Source: QQUD01 sp039029915 (GTDB lineage Bacteria; Chloroflexota; Anaerolineae; Promineifilales; Promineifilaceae). Taken from it: a stretch of 15,237 bases of DNA. This document shows, in pieces, positions 14,526 through 15,237 of the stretch. The position numbers were made by a program, and so were the translations under genes. The notes beneath the pieces are model-generated. The model had not been told where the DNA came from. It made no database searches and saw only the letters and a program-made list of their open reading frames with translations. The DNA is taken from NCBI GenBank assembly GCA_039029915.1, contig JBCCFD010000159.1, positions 1-15,237 of the forward strand, written 5' to 3'. How positions within the stretch are numbered: the first letter of the stretch is position 1; every line of letters starts with the position of its first letter.

Positions 14526-15237
14526 ATGGAATCGATTCATAACCAAAATAAAACGTTTATCAATCAGCTTCGGGCAGGATTGTACGATATTCAAGATGCT
14601 ACTGAGCTAGAACAAAATTTGAAACAATGGTTTGCCGAGGATGCACAAATTCAATTGGTTTTTCCATTTGAAGATTTAGATGGTCCCGCAGGTTTGTTTC
14701 AAGAGGCGTATCACCCGTTGCTAACGGCCGTTCCTGACCTTGAGCGACGTGACTTCATCGTCATGGCAGGGGCAGATGCAGATGGTCGAAACTGGGTAGG
14801 CTGTGGGGGGCATTATGCAGGGGTGATGAAACGGCCGTTTCTAGACATTCCACCAACCCAACACATGGTTGCTATGCGCTACCATGAATTTTTCTGCGTT
14901 GAAGATAGCAAAATCGTAAAAATGCAGGCCATCTGGGATATTCCTTCCCTCATGATGCAGGTCAATGCTTGGCCCATGACGCCTAGTTTGGGTGTTGAAT
15001 GGCCAGTTATTCCAGGCCCAGCCTCGAGAGACGGCATCATTACAGCCCCATACGACGAAACTCAGTCAGCTGCGAGCTTGAAATTTGTAGAAGACATGCT
15101 CATCGATATGGGTAAATATCCTTTGAGCGGTGGCCCAGAAGTGATGCGCATGCCAAGCTATTGGCATCCAAAGATGATGTGGTACGGCCCAGCGGGGATT
15201 GGCTCAATGCGACGCATTTCAGGTTTCCGCGATTGGC
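14526..15237 (+). CDS. SnoaL/NTF2-like two-domain protein (3'-truncated by window edge)
   Basis: The frame is open from the ATG at 14526 (with GGGAG 4 nt upstream) to the window end, 237 codons visible. Residues ~8-150 form a diverged SnoaL-like domain (WFAEDAQIQLVFPF, PDLERRDFIVM, WVGCGGHYAGVM, RYHEFFCVEDSKIVKMQAIWDI). Residues ~183-237 begin a second domain with WYGPAGIG at 219-226 and ISGFRDW at the cut edge. The layout is the same as in the upstream gene: a variant first domain, a Pro-rich linker (VIPGPASRDG) and a GPAGIG-type second domain. These two genes are therefore paralogues. Two ACGGCCGT octamers (14724 and 14831) lie in it. Confidence 0.78.
   Translation, partial: MESIHNQNKTFINQLRAGLYDIQDATELEQNLKQWFAEDAQIQLVFPFEDLDGPAGLFQEAYHPLLTAVPDLERRDFIVMAGADADGRNWVGCGGHYAGVMKRPFLDIPPTQHMVAMRYHEFFCVEDSKIVKMQAIWDIPSLMMQVNAWPMTPSLGVEWPVIPGPASRDGIITAPYDETQSAASLKFVEDMLIDMGKYPLSGGPEVMRMPSYWHPKMMWYGPAGIGSMRRISGFRDW

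Larger units (their letters stand above)
2547..14838. repeat. Eleven dispersed copies of palindromic octamer ACGGCCGT
   Basis: Copies start at 2547, 4058, 4700, 5441, 6398, 6564, 7191, 7959, 12624, 14724 and 14831. All lie inside genes. The reading frame varies: N-G-R or Y-G-R in four, T-A-V in five, R-P in two. One-mismatch forms occur at 5107, 6733 and 11516. The element is not present in the importer genes as an exact copy, and no exact copy occurs before 2547. Confidence 0.85.

Noticed and set aside
1..15237. CRISPR array, tRNA, rRNA or insertion sequence
   Set aside because: I saw no regularly spaced direct repeats, no tRNA-like cloverleaf with a CCA end, no rRNA segments and no transposase frame with terminal repeats.

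Overview
The window looks like a chromosomal segment of a Chloroflexota-type bacterium (Anaerolineae or a relative). The best clue is the solute-binding lipoprotein at 8191: its lipobox is followed by a long Glu/Thr/Val repeat linker (VTETV, VEVEVTRVV) that I associate with this phylum. The phylum call is an inference. Coding DNA from about 2 kb onward has intermediate GC; the first 2 kb is visibly more AT-rich.

Layout. (a) 1-1394, minus strand: a truncated tail-fibre-like protein with a C-terminal S74 chaperone domain, preceded by an unrecognised two-helix membrane-anchored protein. (b) 1395-2017: an AT-rich divergent intergenic region holding a promoter and a perfect 14-bp palindromic LacI-type operator. 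(c) 2018-5715, plus strand: a tight four-gene operon with a cupin, a MetE-like zinc methyltransferase, a LacI regulator and an SMP-30/gluconolactonase-like protein. (d) 5716-6845: a second LacI regulator behind a near-consensus promoter with one operator in its spacer and a second just downstream of the -10. (e) 6926-11611: a two-domain SnoaL/NTF2-like protein with a third copy of the same operator upstream, then a CUT1-type sugar ABC importer (binding protein, intercistronic terminator, two permeases, no ATPase). (f) 11809-15237: four consecutive SnoaL/NTF2-like genes, one fused to a DinB domain, the last cut by the window edge.

How it fits together (inference). LacI regulator 1 probably controls operon (c), and LacI regulator 2 probably controls itself and the SnoaL-transporter block. 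Five genes with about eight SnoaL-like domains around one sugar importer, with no glycoside hydrolase or kinase in view, suggest a locus that imports a carbohydrate-like compound and processes it with a paralogous set of NTF2-fold enzymes. The lactonase-like, cupin and methyltransferase-like genes of operon (c) may act on the same or a related substrate. The substrate cannot be read from the sequence.

A separate DNA-level signal runs through the plus-strand genes. The palindromic octamer ACGGCCGT occurs 11 times, always inside genes and in all three reading frames. That is far above chance and recalls the HIP1 palindrome of cyanobacteria.
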